From positions 1,736,001 through 1,800,000 of the forward strand of contig JAWPGT010000001.1 in assembly GCA_034638255.1 (NCBI GenBank): DNA of 64,000 nt. The letters run 5' to 3'. The notes below the pieces were generated by a model, which was not told the origin of the DNA, did not search any database, and was given only the letters and a program-made list of their open reading frames with translations. How positions within the stretch are numbered: the stretch's first letter is position 1; each line of letters starts with the position of its first letter. Both the position numbers and the translations under genes were made by a program. Positions 28,221 to 41,200 of the stretch are shown piece by piece. The stretch comes from Coprinus comatus (lineage: Eukaryota; Basidiomycota; Agaricomycetes; Agaricales; Agaricaceae).

Positions 28221-29138
28221 GGTTTAGCGATACTATCGTAGCGGGTGGGTGGATACGTGGAAGGTTATAATTTATATACTTTAATACCATAACAACAGGA
28301 TATCATAGATTAGGCCATTTTTTGTATTTGTATTTACTATCTATCAAAGAGATATATGTGGTCAGGATAATTGGGGCTTGAGTGGGGCTACGCTGGAATT
28401 ATCGGTAGTACGTAGCTTGCATGTAGTAGTCGCATCTATGCACACCCCTTTTTTTGCATTGATATCACCTTCTATAAATAGCACAACCCTATAGCTAACT
28501 GCTATGCCCCGGGTCGAAATTAAAAATCGAAATCAATTAGCTATGCACATTTATTACCCCCCGTTGAGAATCCTTGTCTCTCTCTAAGTGAACCGAGAGA
28601 CGCGGCCTCAAGTTGCCAGTTGGTAGTCCTACATCATTCATAGTACCGTTCCGCTCATAAGTCATAACAACATTTATTAACCTAGTTTATGATTATACTG
28701 TTTCAAATAAACAGTGAGGGTCTCCGGCCATTCTGGATTGCCAACTTGATATTTTAAGTCAAGAAAAGGCTGGCAACAGCAATGCACAGGAAAATTTCAC
28801 AGGAGTCTTTTAGGAGGCTTAAGATAATGAACGAGTGTGGGCGAACGTCATTCCACCGACTCCATGTTGGAGTATTACATTAGGTGGTGGTGGCATATGA
28901 GTAGCCACATCTTTTCCAGCATCAAATTTCGCCAACTACAGACGGAGGAAACTATAAACACACAAAATAGATGCGTAGAATACCAGATGTTGCCGTTGCA
29001 TCAAAAAAAGATATGCATGATAAAAAAAAAAAGAAAAAAGGCAGGGGGTTTGGCAGAATAATAAGCAGTTGCCTTGGAGAATTATACAAAGATAATGGTT
29101 GCAAAAGAATTTCTAAGCCGGAATAAAGGTGACGATGC
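28221..29138. other. Convergent intergenic region
   Basis: Holds the 3' ends of the P450 and the RNA-binding protein genes. No gene seen. Poly-A runs occur near 29010-29040. Confidence 0.6.
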
Positions 29139-31883
29139 TTAGAGCATTCCCATACCGTCATCATCATTGTTACCCCACCCTCTAGCAACCACCTCCTCTT
29201 CTGGTTCTGGTTCTGGTGAATGCGGTCGTTCCTCGTGTCTTTCACCGTTCTCGATGGATGGTTTGGTGGTAGGCGCTAATGACGCCGCCGGGGGTTTGGC
29301 AGTATGCCAGGTTATCTGGACCTGGCCAATTATTGGAATATTTGTACCTTTCGCGAGGCCCTGAAAAAATGTGAGTTTAGAAACCAAAAGGTACTGTACC
29401 TACACTCACTTGCTCTGCGGCTGCCCGCGTCTTGAAAGCCACTATTACATCACCGTTCTCTGTTGTATCAACAGTGTCCAATTGGTTGGTAGACTTGCAA
29501 AAATGTTTAGCCAATTGGCGAGTCGTAATTCAACACATACATACCTCATACCAATCCTTGACAGCCTGTATATTTTCAAGCTTCACTCCCTTGAGTGCTA
29601 GTTTTTTGGGTCGATTGTCAAGTTTCATATTACCTCCCCTGGGGGGTCCACCACGAGGTGCACCGCGGAAGAAACCTCGAGCACCTCGAGCACGACCACG
29701 ATAGCCACCGCGATAACTTGTATTGACGGCATTCCAAGACGAAGATGCGTTAGTGTCCAATCCTAGGCTTGCAGCCTGACATCATAATGAGCAAGGTGAC
29801 GACACAGAGTAAAGAAGAATCACCTCTGCTTTGAGTTTTTCGAGTTTCGCTTTCAGGTCCTCTGCAGTATCTTTTGTACCCTCTGTCGCATGTATTTCCA
29901 TTTCTTGGTCTGACTGGGCCTTTTCCTGCTTCTCTTGGATATCAACCGCTGGTGTCGATTTCTTGGAGTTTGATGCTGATACAGTTGATGTAGTACTGGA
30001 TGTTACAGTCATTTCTTCGCCAAGTTTGCGTAGCCTTGTCATAATATTTTTCTTTTCTTCAGGTGTAGCACCATCCAATGACGCCATCAACGACTTTTGC
30101 TCTGCAATCTGCTGTTCGAGTAAGTGCTGCTTATTCGCCAAGACAGAGGCAGCAGGATTAGTCGGTAATGATGGTTTACGAGCTACCACAGGAGCTGTTG
30201 GTGTGGGCGCGGCCGGGAGGGCAGATCCAGAGCTACCCATATTCGCCATGACAGAGCCCGACGCTGCCAATCTCCTTGCACCAACTTGACCTTGACCTTC
30301 CATTGGTCTATGCCAAAACACTTTGACAAACCGGTTATTGAACACGGCATCTTCTGACTTCCAAGCTGCATACGCCTCCTCGTGTGTGGAGAAGCTAACA
30401 AGCGCCTTTCCCCCGTTTTTATCAGTAGCGACGTTGGTGACTGTTCCAAAACGTTTAAACCAATCATTCACATTCTCCAAGGAAAGCTTGTCTTCAGGAA
30501 TTTTTTCAACAACCAGAGTCTTCCCATCTCTTTTTTCTGGACGGAAGCTATGGGCTTCACCACCGAACGTTCCTCTACCACGTCCACGCCCTCGGAACCC
30601 CCCTCTGTGCCCCGCTTGTTGTCGTTCATCTACATCCATTTGCGGTTGTATCTGAGGTAACATAGGTGGATATACCATAGGTTGCATGCCTCTGGGATCA
30701 AAAGACTCCATAGGTTGTAGCTGTTGCATTAATTGAGTCTGGGGGTTGTTTTGAGATGCATCCGGCGACGAAGCGAGTTGCGAATCTATGGAACCTGAAG
30801 TCGGCACGGAGGGATCATGGGGGATTGCTGGTGTCAAATCTTGTATCACTGGCAACTCTCCTGAAGTTGTCGCCGCAATACCATCCCCCTGCGTCCTTGG
30901 AAGTATAGGCGCACGTGGTTGGCGCTGACGCATGTCTATTCGAGCGTCGTGGGGATCGTACACGGCACCAGGTCCAAAAGGCAATGTACCTGGAAACATG
31001 AAAGACATTGGATACAGCTGATTAGGAACCATGGCATCCTCTCCATGACTGTATTTACACATGACTCCACGGGCGCAAAAGCCGCTGTCTACCAAAATGT
31101 CAAGTTTGTATCAGTAGAAAAACACATCAACGTACTGTGATAATCTCTGCATATTCCTCGCTTTTGATCTGGGGGCTGGTACGACTGTGGGCGCCTTCCA
31201 TTATTCATATGGGGCATACTCATTGCCATCATGGAAACGGCGTAAGCGTCCATTGCCCCGTTCATAAAACCTTGCCCACGACTATCTTCTCCCCTAGTGT
31301 CCCATTGCCCGCTAGACCTTCCTCCATTCCCGTATCTCGAAAAGTGACCCTCTGAGTTAACGCGTGCCCCTTTCGATGGAGGCCGTCCGTCTCGCTCGTC
31401 CCCTTCCATGCTTCTTTTAAGTCCTCTGTCTGAAGAATGAGCTTCAACTGACGGGGGTGTGATGAGGTCAAGTGGTATTGGAATTCCATTGTCGACAGCT
31501 TTTTGTGGGGGAGAGGGTGGGGCATAGGGCAGGTATGACTTAGTTCTAAGGACAGTGAAGAGGGTATCAATAAAAGGGGAACATTCTGCAAAGACATATG
31601 TTAGTCAATTTCACAAATCCAAGAATTGAATTTATGCCTTTTTCCAGAAAGTCATCAAGCTCAACTAAAAGCTCCTTTCGCATTTCTTGTTCTGTGTTCT
31701 TGTGTTTTAGTAGAGCGAGAATATAATCCGCCAAAGCTCCTGGTTCAGCATCACAACTAAAAAGCGCGATGAAGGGTCAAACAAATTTCGAAAAGCAGAT
31801 AGCAAGGTAGAAACGCACATGGGTTCAAGCGTTCGTATGAGCCATGGCTTTAGGTCAGGCTCTGTGGTCAGGTCATATATCAT
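29139..31883 (-). CDS. CCCH zinc-finger and RRM protein, RBM26/RBM27 type
   Basis: Nuclear RNA-binding protein homologous to animal RBM26/27 and fission yeast Rmn1, which act in RNA surveillance with the exosome-targeting machinery. Order of parts: an N-terminal PWI-like helical domain (LTTEPDLKPWLIRTLEPICD ... DDFLEK); a disordered region; one C-x8-C-x5-C-x3-H zinc finger (CRDYHNSGFCARGVMCKYSH); a Pro/Gln-rich stretch; an Arg/Gly patch (FRGRGRGRGTFGG); an RRM (TLVVEKIPEDKLSLENVNDW ... KALVSFST); a short coiled coil; a second RGG patch; a second RRM-like domain (LALKGVKLENIQAVKDWYE ... VIVAFKT); and an acidic end GWGNNDDDGMGML. Seven exons. The second intron begins with GC at 31637. Start ATG at 31883. 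Confidence 0.9.
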
Positions 31884-32256
31884 AATGGTGGTTGTAGAGA
31901 GAAATCTATAAAACCTACCGCCACTCACTGCTTGGTCACCTCGGCATCTTCCGAGCATTCTCTCCTCAAACCACACTTATTGGAAATACTTCTAACCAGA
32001 GCAAGTCTCAATGCATATGCACTCATAGGACACCTGGCAGTTGAAGTATATACGGGTATATGTATATGCACTGCACCTTTCGAGGAACAATTCATCTGTG
32101 TGGGTACGATATATTACTACGGATCTGTCCGACAGAACACGAGGAGGTCCAGAAGCTTAGTATCGATACTTAGAAGGACTCTCGTGCTCTTTACTTCCAC
32201 TGCGGATAAGAGTCGAGCATAAAAGACCACATCGATACATTTCACTCACAATTCCC

Positions 32257-33446
32257 ATGTCCAAAAAAATCCAGCAAGACAACTGGAACCTCACACCTCC
32301 CCAGGTAACAAGCTATCTCACTGTTCCACTTCCGCTAGTATCCAAGGAGGAATACTCGGAGTCCTGTGGTTTTGGATGGCGATTTCAATTCCTTCGCAAG
32401 AGACCGAAGTTCGGACCTACGTCTCTAACTGTGTCCTTTGACCCTTACCTGTGTCTCTCTATGCCCCGCCGTATTCGGTCAATCAAAGTTATCGCCACCC
32501 AAATCGCATCAGGTTTGGGAGATTCAAACGACCTGACTACTGAAATGACTTTCAGCCTTCATTTCGCGAAATCTCCCAATTGGCACATACGATGTGAATC
32601 AACTCTATAGCAGAATCAGATTACAAGTTACTGTCATATTTAGCGAAGACGAGGGACTACCCCTACATACTACTACTACCTCGTCGTTGCCCACGTCTAC
32701 CAAAAAGGCATTGCATACATCCCTAAACGGGCCATCTTTTGTCGACACAAAATTCTATCTATACTCCTCCCGCACTCACGGCCGACCAGCTATTCCAAGG
32801 GTAGTTTACGGTAATAGTATTTTCCTCAAGGACGCCAGCACGTACTTCCGAGATCGTAAGTTGACTTCTCCAAAACGTTGATACTACTAACATAACTACT
32901 TCCTTCAAGTATTATCCGACACTACTCTTAATAACCGCTTTGCTGATTATGTTAGTGCCTCGAGCTTGAACTATGCACCCGTTTTATCGTCCGCTGACTT
33001 TTCACCAGGCCGATATCGCTCCTCTAAAGCAGCTAGCGTGCAAGGGAATACGTGAACGACTCTGTAAACAAAACGTCGTAACAGAGCTTTTCTCTAATTT
33101 TACATCTAAGTGAGCGTTAGCTTGAGTTTTAGCTAATAAAACAGGCCCGAACTAACATAACGAGCAGATATCAAGAAATTATCGAGATGGAGGTGGATTT
33201 TTTAGCTCAGAATTTGACCACTGGTGTGGCCCGTGATCTCGATTCTATGCTGCAGGCAGTGGTATTGGGGAATCAATCTGTCTGTTACCGTACACTAGCC
33301 TTTACTATGCGTAGGCTGCGTGGGGAGAAAGCATCAATCGCCTGGAAAGCATTGGATGAACCTAAGAAGTGCGTTTCCATTTATTTATTTTCATTCTCAA
33401 ATTAACAGTCAAGCTAACGGGGCTGGGATTTTTCAGAACCACATAA
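32257..33446 (+). pseudogene. Truncated BTB-domain gene, copy 1
   Basis: The 5' copy of a tandem pair (copy 2 begins at 34036). It starts MSKKIQQDNW and has a beta-rich N-terminal region (ESCGFGWRFQF ...) followed by the BTB core (NGPSFVDTKFYLYSSR ... STYFRDLLSD) and a helical C-terminal part (GIRERLCKQNVVTELFSNF; RYQEIIEMEVDFLAQNL). Against copy 2 it has lost the acidic middle and the WKAFIFY segment: LLSDTTLNN runs straight into RFADY. The frame also breaks near 32576-32583. The short terminal exon (TAA at 33444) looks improvised. Agaricomycete genomes carry many BTB proteins of this build, thought to act as substrate adaptors or protein-protein modules. I infer a decaying duplicate. Confidence 0.65.
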
Positions 33447-34035
33447 AATAATCCTCTGTATCTGTATAGAGAAATGTCTTGTTGTGATACCTATATGAAT
33501 GACTTTAACTGTAACACGCTAGTCTTACAAGGTAGTCTTACAAAGTTCAGTCAGATATTCAATCTGCACAGACTCTCGATTCGAGGTAGAAAAATGTAAA
33601 ACTAAAGACAATCGTTATGTAAATACGAACTATATAGTCCGAAATGTTTGTCTACACCAAATAAAGCTGATAAGATTGTCAAGGGTGGTGATGCGCCCGT
33701 CACATTAACGTCCCAGCGTCAAAGCAACATTAGTTCGCTTTAACTTCAATGAATCAAGTCATTATTGAACCCTGTGGCTGTTTGAAACAGCGGGCCACTG
33801 AGTTCGTCGTCTGAACTAAATACTGGAATTACGGAACGAGGAGATAGTGTGTCCCTAAGTCTGGGGATGCTCATTACTAGCATTCTGGTATTCTTCCAAC
33901 TTCAAGTTCATTAACCAAGTCAGTAATTGTAATACCTTCTGGTCAACGATCTTGTACACTATCACGAGATTAACTCAAGAAATAATTCGAGTCATGACTT
34001 CAGGTCGGAGACTCACTTATACATCCTATAATCCC
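33447..34035. other. Intergenic region between BTB copies
   Basis: No gene supported. Contains the promoter of the second copy and the 3' end of the first. Confidence 0.55.
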
Positions 34036-35721
34036 ATGTCCAAAGTTAAAGACGACAGCTGGAGCACATCGCCTCCCCAGGTTACGAGCTACCTTGCGGT
34101 CTCACGATCACAATTCAATGTGGCAATATACTCTGGGAATTGTGGTTTTGGATGGCGATTTCGATTCGAGTTCACCAGGACCTCTTCATCACCTGAGCTT
34201 TTTCGAGTGGTTATATCATTTGAACCACATCTCTGTAACTCTATGCCCCTCAGGATCCAATCGATCGAGGTGACGGCCTTCTGCGTTGAATCAAACTGTT
34301 CGACAGAGTTCACCCCCGATTCTGGGAGTTTTTGCCATTTTTCATTCAAAACAATTTCCATGATTGGTTCATATTACGCAAGGAGGCGACATCTCACACA
34401 TGTTACTATCACTGTTGCCTTCGACAAGGATGACAATCTATCTTTACCAACTACTTCCCCCATATCAAATGTCACTAGCAATGCTAGTTCCCTTGCGGCG
34501 AATGCGAAAAACGCGTTACATACCTCTCTAGATGGACCGTCTTTTTTCGATACCAAATTTTATCTATATTCCTCTCGTGTCCACAATCGACCTGCTATTC
34601 CAAAGGAGGTTTTTGGAAATAGTCGTCTTCTCGGCGATTCGAGTGCGTATATCCGAGACTGTAAGTTGACTGGGAATAAATTCTGGACATCACTAACCAT
34701 ATTTCTGGAAGTGTTATCTGACAACTATTTTAATAGTGGTACACAATGCAACATCCATCAACGTGTACCCGAAGAACTGGGTAAACTAAATCCTGGATCC
34801 TATGATTATGAGTTGGATAGTGATCTGGAAGATGTTGATGGCGATGAGGAAGGCCATGAAAGTGATTACTCCAATCATGATACAACTGCAGTAGACCACG
34901 AGGAACATACCACAAATGACTTCCAAGTGGATGATGGCAAACCAGGCCTATCGTCCCAGACACCGGTTCCTCTCGCCCCACAAGGGAAGGCATATGCCAT
35001 TAACGGGACGTCAGATGGAAGGCTTTCATTTTCTACACATACACCAATGAAATTCATTTCTCTCCGCTCAAGTCCCAGAGAAGAATCACCACACACTTGA
35101 ATATGGGCGATGATGGACCCAAAGTGACTTGCTCAGCAAAGTCCATGTATCGCTTTGCTGACTATGTCAGTGGTATAACCGACGTTGTTCTATATTAGTC
35201 GCTCGGCGCTGACTTTGTAAATCTCCTAGGCTGGCGTTGCTTCTCTGAAAGCAGTTAGCACGGGACGGAATACAGAAAAGACTCGATGAAGAGAATATAA
35301 TCACAGAACTCTTCTCTCTGTTTACGTCCAGGTAAGCTCGAGATCGCAATGAGAAACAAACCCTATATAAAGAACAACCGGCACAGATATCAAGAAATCA
35401 TTGAGATGGAAGTGGAATTTCTGATTCAGAATCTAACCTCTAATGTAGCTCGCGATTTTGATGTCATGCTTCAGATGGGACTAGCGGGTCGCCGACCAGT
35501 CTGTCACCGTACATTGGCCTTTACTATACGTAGGCTGCGCGGAGAGAGTTCGTCAACTGCTTGGAAAGCTTTAGATGAACTTGATAAGTACGTTTCTTCA
35601 TTCTCTAATTTATCGAACATCGAGACCCACCCCATAACCTAGTAGGAAGTATGATCTGATCTGTACTTGTAAAGTGTGTAATAGGACGAATATGCGCATT
35701 CATATAGACTCTACTATATGA
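34036..35721 (+). pseudogene. BTB-domain gene, copy 2, with frame breaks
   Basis: The fuller copy of the tandem pair. N-terminal beta-rich region (GNCGFGWRFRF), BTB core (DGPSFFDTKFYLYSSR, IPKEVFGNSRLL, YIRDLLSDNYF), an acidic disordered insert, then WKAFIFYTYTNEIHFSPLKS, VTCSAKSMYRFADY, DGIQKRLDEENIITELFSLF and QEIIEMEVEFLIQNL. The frame changes near 35014, just before WKAF. A second change lies at the A-run 35248-35250, where copy 1 has one base fewer. A terminal exon ending at 35721 (ICTCKVCNRT) is plausible but not certain. The lesions could be assembly errors, so the gene may be intact in the organism. Nothing in the sequence shows its partner or pathway. Confidence 0.65.
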
Positions 35722-36926
35722 TACTAGCTAAAAGAATCGAATGGGCCCCGCCTCTTTAATGTTCTGAGGGATTTGAATTTTGTTCAATCTAAATATTTGC
35801 ACTGCAATCGCCCTTGCAAATATACTTCCAACTGCAACTTTTGTTTATACATTACCGATTTTCATTGATCATTTTGTTATACGCAGATTATATCCTCCTA
35901 GCCAGGTCCAAGAACACAACTTGTCCGCAGAAAAAAAACATAGATATAGAAAGGGATATGAACGAGGCAGGAAATTTGATGCTGTCAATTTTCTAACGGC
36001 CATTTCGGCTTCGTCAAATTTTCTTAGATTTCCTTGCATTTCACTGCGCCCAATTCCATGAGTTCCCGAGTCAACTATCGAGTTCCCGAGTCATCCACAT
36101 GACCACAGCTGACTCGGGAACCTCCACGCACTCGAAAAAATCCTCATGCCACTCGGCATAATCATGACGACCCATGGGAACGACGGCGAGGACCATGTGG
36201 TGCATATGCTTGGCGCTGACTCGGGGAATGACTCGGGAACTGCTGACGTGGCAGCATGTCGTTCAAGGTATTAGGATTGCCGGTCAAGTAGGGGATTGCT
36301 GAGGTGATATTGATGACCAAGGGTGGGACGCGAAGTCATATGTATGACAGTAATGGAGAGTGTATTATGCCTCTGAACGGAAGAAGGGAGATGTTGGAGG
36401 GTATTGACGAGTTCGTCCTTGACTTTGGAGTTTGTGTAGATTTGTTTCGTAAGGTTTCGCCATTAATGTCCGTGAGCAAAGATTAACCATCTAGTGGTAG
36501 AATAGATCAAGTACAGCAGTAGCCAATACTTGCTGGTATCCCCAGGGTACAGATCATAGGACTGAAAAAGTGGGAAGGACAAGGGGACAGAAGATGAGAG
36601 AGCAGGAGAAAAATGTAAGGAAGGTAACAACACGCAAAAGTGGGGGGTTATATAGGATTTACCGTGATTGTCCAAAAAGGGCGAGTGCATGAGGCGTTTC
36701 AGCCCGACGGAATTATGCGATTGGCTAGCAAATGCCTCCAGGACCCCGGAGAGGCTCAATGCTTCCCCTTTTGGGACAGTATCCGTGAGGCATTTTCTCT
36801 CCCGAGCCAACTCCCCAGACAAATAATTTATTTCTCCCTCGTTGGGTTCGTGTGGGTGAATGCAAACTTACATAGTCTGTACAAGCCTTTTATCGTAAAT
36901 GTAGATAACAACACACGAAAAAGTAT
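35722..36926. other. Intergenic region with repeat block
   Basis: About 1.2 kb without a supportable gene. The first half is AT-rich. The middle contains the repeat at 36060-36241. Short open frames further right show no family signal. Confidence 0.55.
36060..36241. repeat. Five copies of a GTTCCCGAGTCA motif in inverted arrangement
   Basis: GAGTTCCCGAGTCA occurs at 36060-36073 and 36080-36093. Its reverse complement form TGACTCGGGAAC occurs at 36110-36121 and 36229-36240, with a near copy at 36217-36227. The direct copies sit at the left and the inverted copies at the right, as in a small non-autonomous inverted-repeat element. No target-site duplication was recognised. Confidence 0.6.
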
Positions 36927-38161
36927 CTAGTTCTTTCCTTCGAGCCCTAGTAAGGTGAACATCTATTCCAATACTTAAAAACCGCCAGAGAAAGAGGGAA
37001 GGAATTTACACACCTCAAATATCGTCTCAGAAGGCACACCCCAACCTCTAATACCCTCGGCTTGATTATCCATTCTTGAGCCTAATACCACACCAACGAC
37101 TGAGCCAGTTTCTTCTTCAATGATCGGTCCGCCACTTGATCCTGGACTTGGAGGCGGCGAGAATAACATATGTGATAACGAGTCATAAGTACCAGGCTAT
37201 ACAATACCATCAATGACTGGTAATCCACTCGACACATGTTGGAAAAGCTCACTTCAACATTCCTCCCTGCGAAATCTTTGTAACTCATTACTTTCCCATC
37301 CACCCACTTATTCCAAATACCTCCAATCCATGGATTCCAACCTTCCCGCTTCTTTAAATCTACAAAATGTGCTCGTATCGAGTTACCTACCGGTGTAGGG
37401 TATGGCGAAACAGGCAACGTCTTGATCTTGTGTTTAGATTTATCTATATTACAAGAAAGTAACAACAAATCCGATCGAGGAAGTGCGGAGGCAACACCAG
37501 TGATAGGATGTAAACCCATTCCCATATCACCAGGTTTTGTACCGCCAAAGGTGATACAAAACGAGCCTGTAGCTGTACCAGGCAGGCCGGTAAAAGCAGG
37601 TCCATCAGGAGCGAGAAGTGCAGAACGTCGTATCTTAAAGGGATCGCGAGCTTAATGGTATATCCAGTAAATAGGAATAACAAATCCAAGGCTCACCTCC
37701 TCCACCGTATGTACACACGTAAGAATTAAGGTCTCTCCTTTGGAAGGAGAAAGTGCCTCCAAAGCAAAGCCAGACGACATCGTTATCTTGCTTTCCGTCC
37801 CGTCCCTGACACAATGAGCTATCAGGACAATACCAGAATCAGAGTCAGACGCTGTAATACGACGAGAGTCTGGTGGGTTTGGCTCATAGGGAAGCGAGAC
37901 TTCTAGAATGTGACCAGTATGAGTCGTATATTGCTTTATAATGTTTGCAAGAGGAGTGTGACATGAAGTGTCTAGTGTAGATAGAATATGGCCATCAAGC
38001 AAGGATAGCTTTGGTGGGGGTGGTGGAGGGTTAGGATATGGTATTATGGTTGCTGCAACCGAGGCAAATTCTCTCTTGTTAGAACGACTGAAGCTGATTA
38101 AACGAGTGGAGACTTTTAGCCTAACCAAAGGACAAAACGACTGAACTCGAGTAGGTAGCAT
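36927..38161 (-). CDS. Trypsin-like serine protease
   Basis: Chymotrypsin-fold serine peptidase. The catalytic triad is visible: His in LILTCVHTVEE, Asp in ALPRSDLLLLSC, Ser in PGSSGGPIIEEE. The N-terminus is basic and Ser/Leu-rich (QSFCPLVRLKVSTRLISFSR), compatible with mitochondrial targeting, followed by a Pro run. Four exons. The second exon is best joined with the acceptor just before ATA CGA CGT. The last splice gives RGWGVPSETIFEMFTLLGLEGKN and a stop at 36927; reading through instead would stop at 36975. The start lies 55 bp after the stop of the upstream URB2 gene on the same strand, so its promoter probably overlaps the URB2 3' end. No PDZ domain is seen, which argues against classical HtrA. 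Confidence 0.85.
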
Positions 38162-38216
38162 GTTATAGAGGTTTGTCTAAAGCGATTTAAGGCTTGTTTT
38201 AATTACATGACGTCAT

Positions 38217-41200
38217 CTACCCCTTTCCAACATAGCGCTGTTTGTCGTACTCCCTCCAGATCATCTTCAATGCCGCTTTTCCGTTTGTATTCAAACCAAC
38301 TATAAGCGCGTCCCTAGCGTTCTCTCCCATTAGAGCGCACAGAGCGAATAAACCGGGTTCCAGTTCTCGCCGCAGCTCTATGTTCAAAACACACAACGGA
38401 TCATTTAGTACCTCAATATAAGCCTCCAACACATATGCAGCATGTTTGGAGAATGGTCTGGCAAGCGATTCTGCCTTCTGTGTTTCGTTACCGATATGAC
38501 TCCGAATAATAGTTTTGGTATTCAGAGTCCCAAGAAGTCGAGCCAACATCCGTCCTTCCTCTGATCCCAGCGGTTGTCTATTGCTGATCCAGCGTGGTTG
38601 CGTTCTCATAACCATGGTAGCCTGTTTTGTGCCAAGTTGCAAACGGCAACTACGTATTGAAAATAAAAGTTGTCGGAGAATCATAGCGAGATGCGGCAAG
38701 ACTGGTGTCAATAAATCACGACGTAACCGAACGAGAGCGCTAATACTAGCGGTGATTTTGTGAAAGATTTCAGGCGTCGTTCTATCGTCACGTTCTTCTG
38801 AAGGTTCAAGAAATTTGAAAAGGATCGCCCAAAGGCTACCAAGGTCTATCGACCGTATAGCCGCTGGCTGAAAGACAGGTAAAAGCGAATCAGTGTCTCT
38901 GTTACGGATTAATCTTGTGCACTCACTCTTTCAGAGCAGTGTTGTGCGATGAGTTCCAAAGTCAATAACCGTAATGAAACAGGACCATTGATGAATACTT
39001 CGTGACCGGCGAAGGTATTAAAGCATTGGGTAACAAAAGCTTGTACATGCTTTAGTGTGTCTTTAGCAATAAATTAGTAAACTTGTAACAGTATGAAACG
39101 TAAATACGGACTTTGAGGATGATCTTTTAGCAATAGGATGGACAGATGTAGAATGCATTCCAGCGCTTTTGGCCGTGTAGAGAGCGTATCCAACGATTCG
39201 GTTAGCAGTTTAAGTACATGTGAGAATGCTTCTGGTGATAGCGATTTAGATACGGAAGACATTTGTTCATCTAAGCGACCTTGGGCTAAGGTACATTAGT
39301 GACTCATTGATATCCTACACAACGCAGAACAATTACCTGCTGATGAAGCGTCGGAGAACATAATATATGCTGCAACCGTAATATCCAAGTGGTCCTGTAT
39401 CTCGTTGGGGCGGGATAACAGTAGAAGCTCTGATCCTAAGATGTCGAGTACAATAACCCGTACTCTATCCAGTGATGCTGTCTCTTTTGGGTGAACTTGT
39501 TCCACAAGGGAAACCAGGTACTTTCCGAAGTTCTCAGCTGCAATCAAAGCGGTTTACATTTGGTGACAAGTAAGAGATGATTCCAAGCTTACGTATGCTT
39601 TCCTGTAACCATCTGCACAGTTTGAGGACACAATACCATCCTGACAGTATTTTGAGACATTTAGGTAACTGGGTTGCGGTTAAACTTTGTATAGGAGTGT
39701 GAAGAGCGTTGTGTAAATGATTATAAAAGTCACGCAGCACATTGGTACATTCTAAGGGTAGACTAACGTACTAAAATCAATAACCTTTCTTCACCCAAGA
39801 AAAAACATATTCCTCACCTGGAAGGTCCATTGGTTTTCGTGATCAAGTCCAAAAGTTTCATGATGGATTTGGACTGGAGTCCTTGAACATCATTTGCGCT
39901 TGTGAAAATAGGATACTGGCTAAAGGTTGTAATGAGTTTGAGCAGGGCATCTGAGTAGGACGGGTTCCTCAGGAACTCGCTGTAAAGGTGTAAGCCGAGA
40001 AATTCAGAATCTGACAGAGAACGAGAAGATACCTGAAGAACAGTCCAATCAACTCTACTGTAGATTGAATGAAGACCTCATACTCCGCAGCACTTATAGG
40101 TTTATCGAAGGAAATCAAATGAACAGCGAAGTCACCTAGGTCGATATCCTATCAAGGATGAATATTTAAGTCAAGGAACACCTGAATTTCACATACAGTA
40201 TGCTTCTCAACACCACCCGAAAAAATCATTCTCTTCAGAAAGATGCGTAGGGTAATGAGTTTCTTCAAAGTAGAGCTAATCAGTTCTTGTGACTGTTGCT
40301 TGCTTTTCGTGTCAGTGGAACTTTTGACAAGCTGGATGTCAAGTGCATAGGCACGTCCAAGAAAGTGAGCACGGGAAGGCTTGGTGAAGTATTCGGAGGG
40401 AACGTATAGAAGGAGCTGGTATGCTACTTCGGCGTCGTGTGACTTCGAATTAGAATTACCAGTGACTTCGACAAGGTAAGAAAGAAAAGCCGCTATGCTC
40501 ATTAAACTATGGTGAGTTACTGGACAGTATTATGGCATAGATTTGGCTTACTTCGAAAATTGTGCATCTCCCAAAATTCTGCAGAGTGCAGAAGACGCTG
40601 AAGTAAACCCCAGGGTTTCAGTGTATGCGGAGAACTTATAGAGGTGTCGACCAATCCAATTTTAAGAATGAGTTGTACGACGCTTGTCAATTGGGATGGG
40701 GAAGCCAAATGACTACAAATGACATGTGAGGCTACAGTAATCAAGAATAACTTGGAAAATTTACTCAATGAATGGGAGCCACCGCTCCAAAATTAAATGA
40801 AGAAGTGCAAGGCCACCTGACTCTACGCTTTGTAAATTGCAAGAGAGGCCTGACCACTTGTCGTCTGCAGACAGAAGGTTTTGGGTAAGATATGCCAGAG
40901 TGAGGTCAATCACCTTGGCAGCTGCTTCTTTTTTATCATGTGTTGACACATAATAAAGTAGCGTTCTGAACTGTAAAAAAGCTTTAGTTAATTGTGCACA
41001 ATAAGGAGAAAATTGACTTACAGCTTCTAATTCAAACTCTGCGCTTAAACTTCCTCCACTTCTTTCTGTCATAACTTTCATCACTCGTTCAACAACATCT
41101 CCAGAGTTTTCGCTATCTGAAAGGGCCGGTGATTGAACAACATGAAGGTTGTATTCCAACTTCAGCAGAGCAGCTGCGACAATCCGCATCCCCCATCTGC

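Noticed and set aside
36975..37022. Read-through end of the serine protease (stop at 36975)
   Set aside because: Splicing a 51-nt GTGTGT...AATAG intron gives EMFTLLGLEGKN, closer to what I expect for this family.
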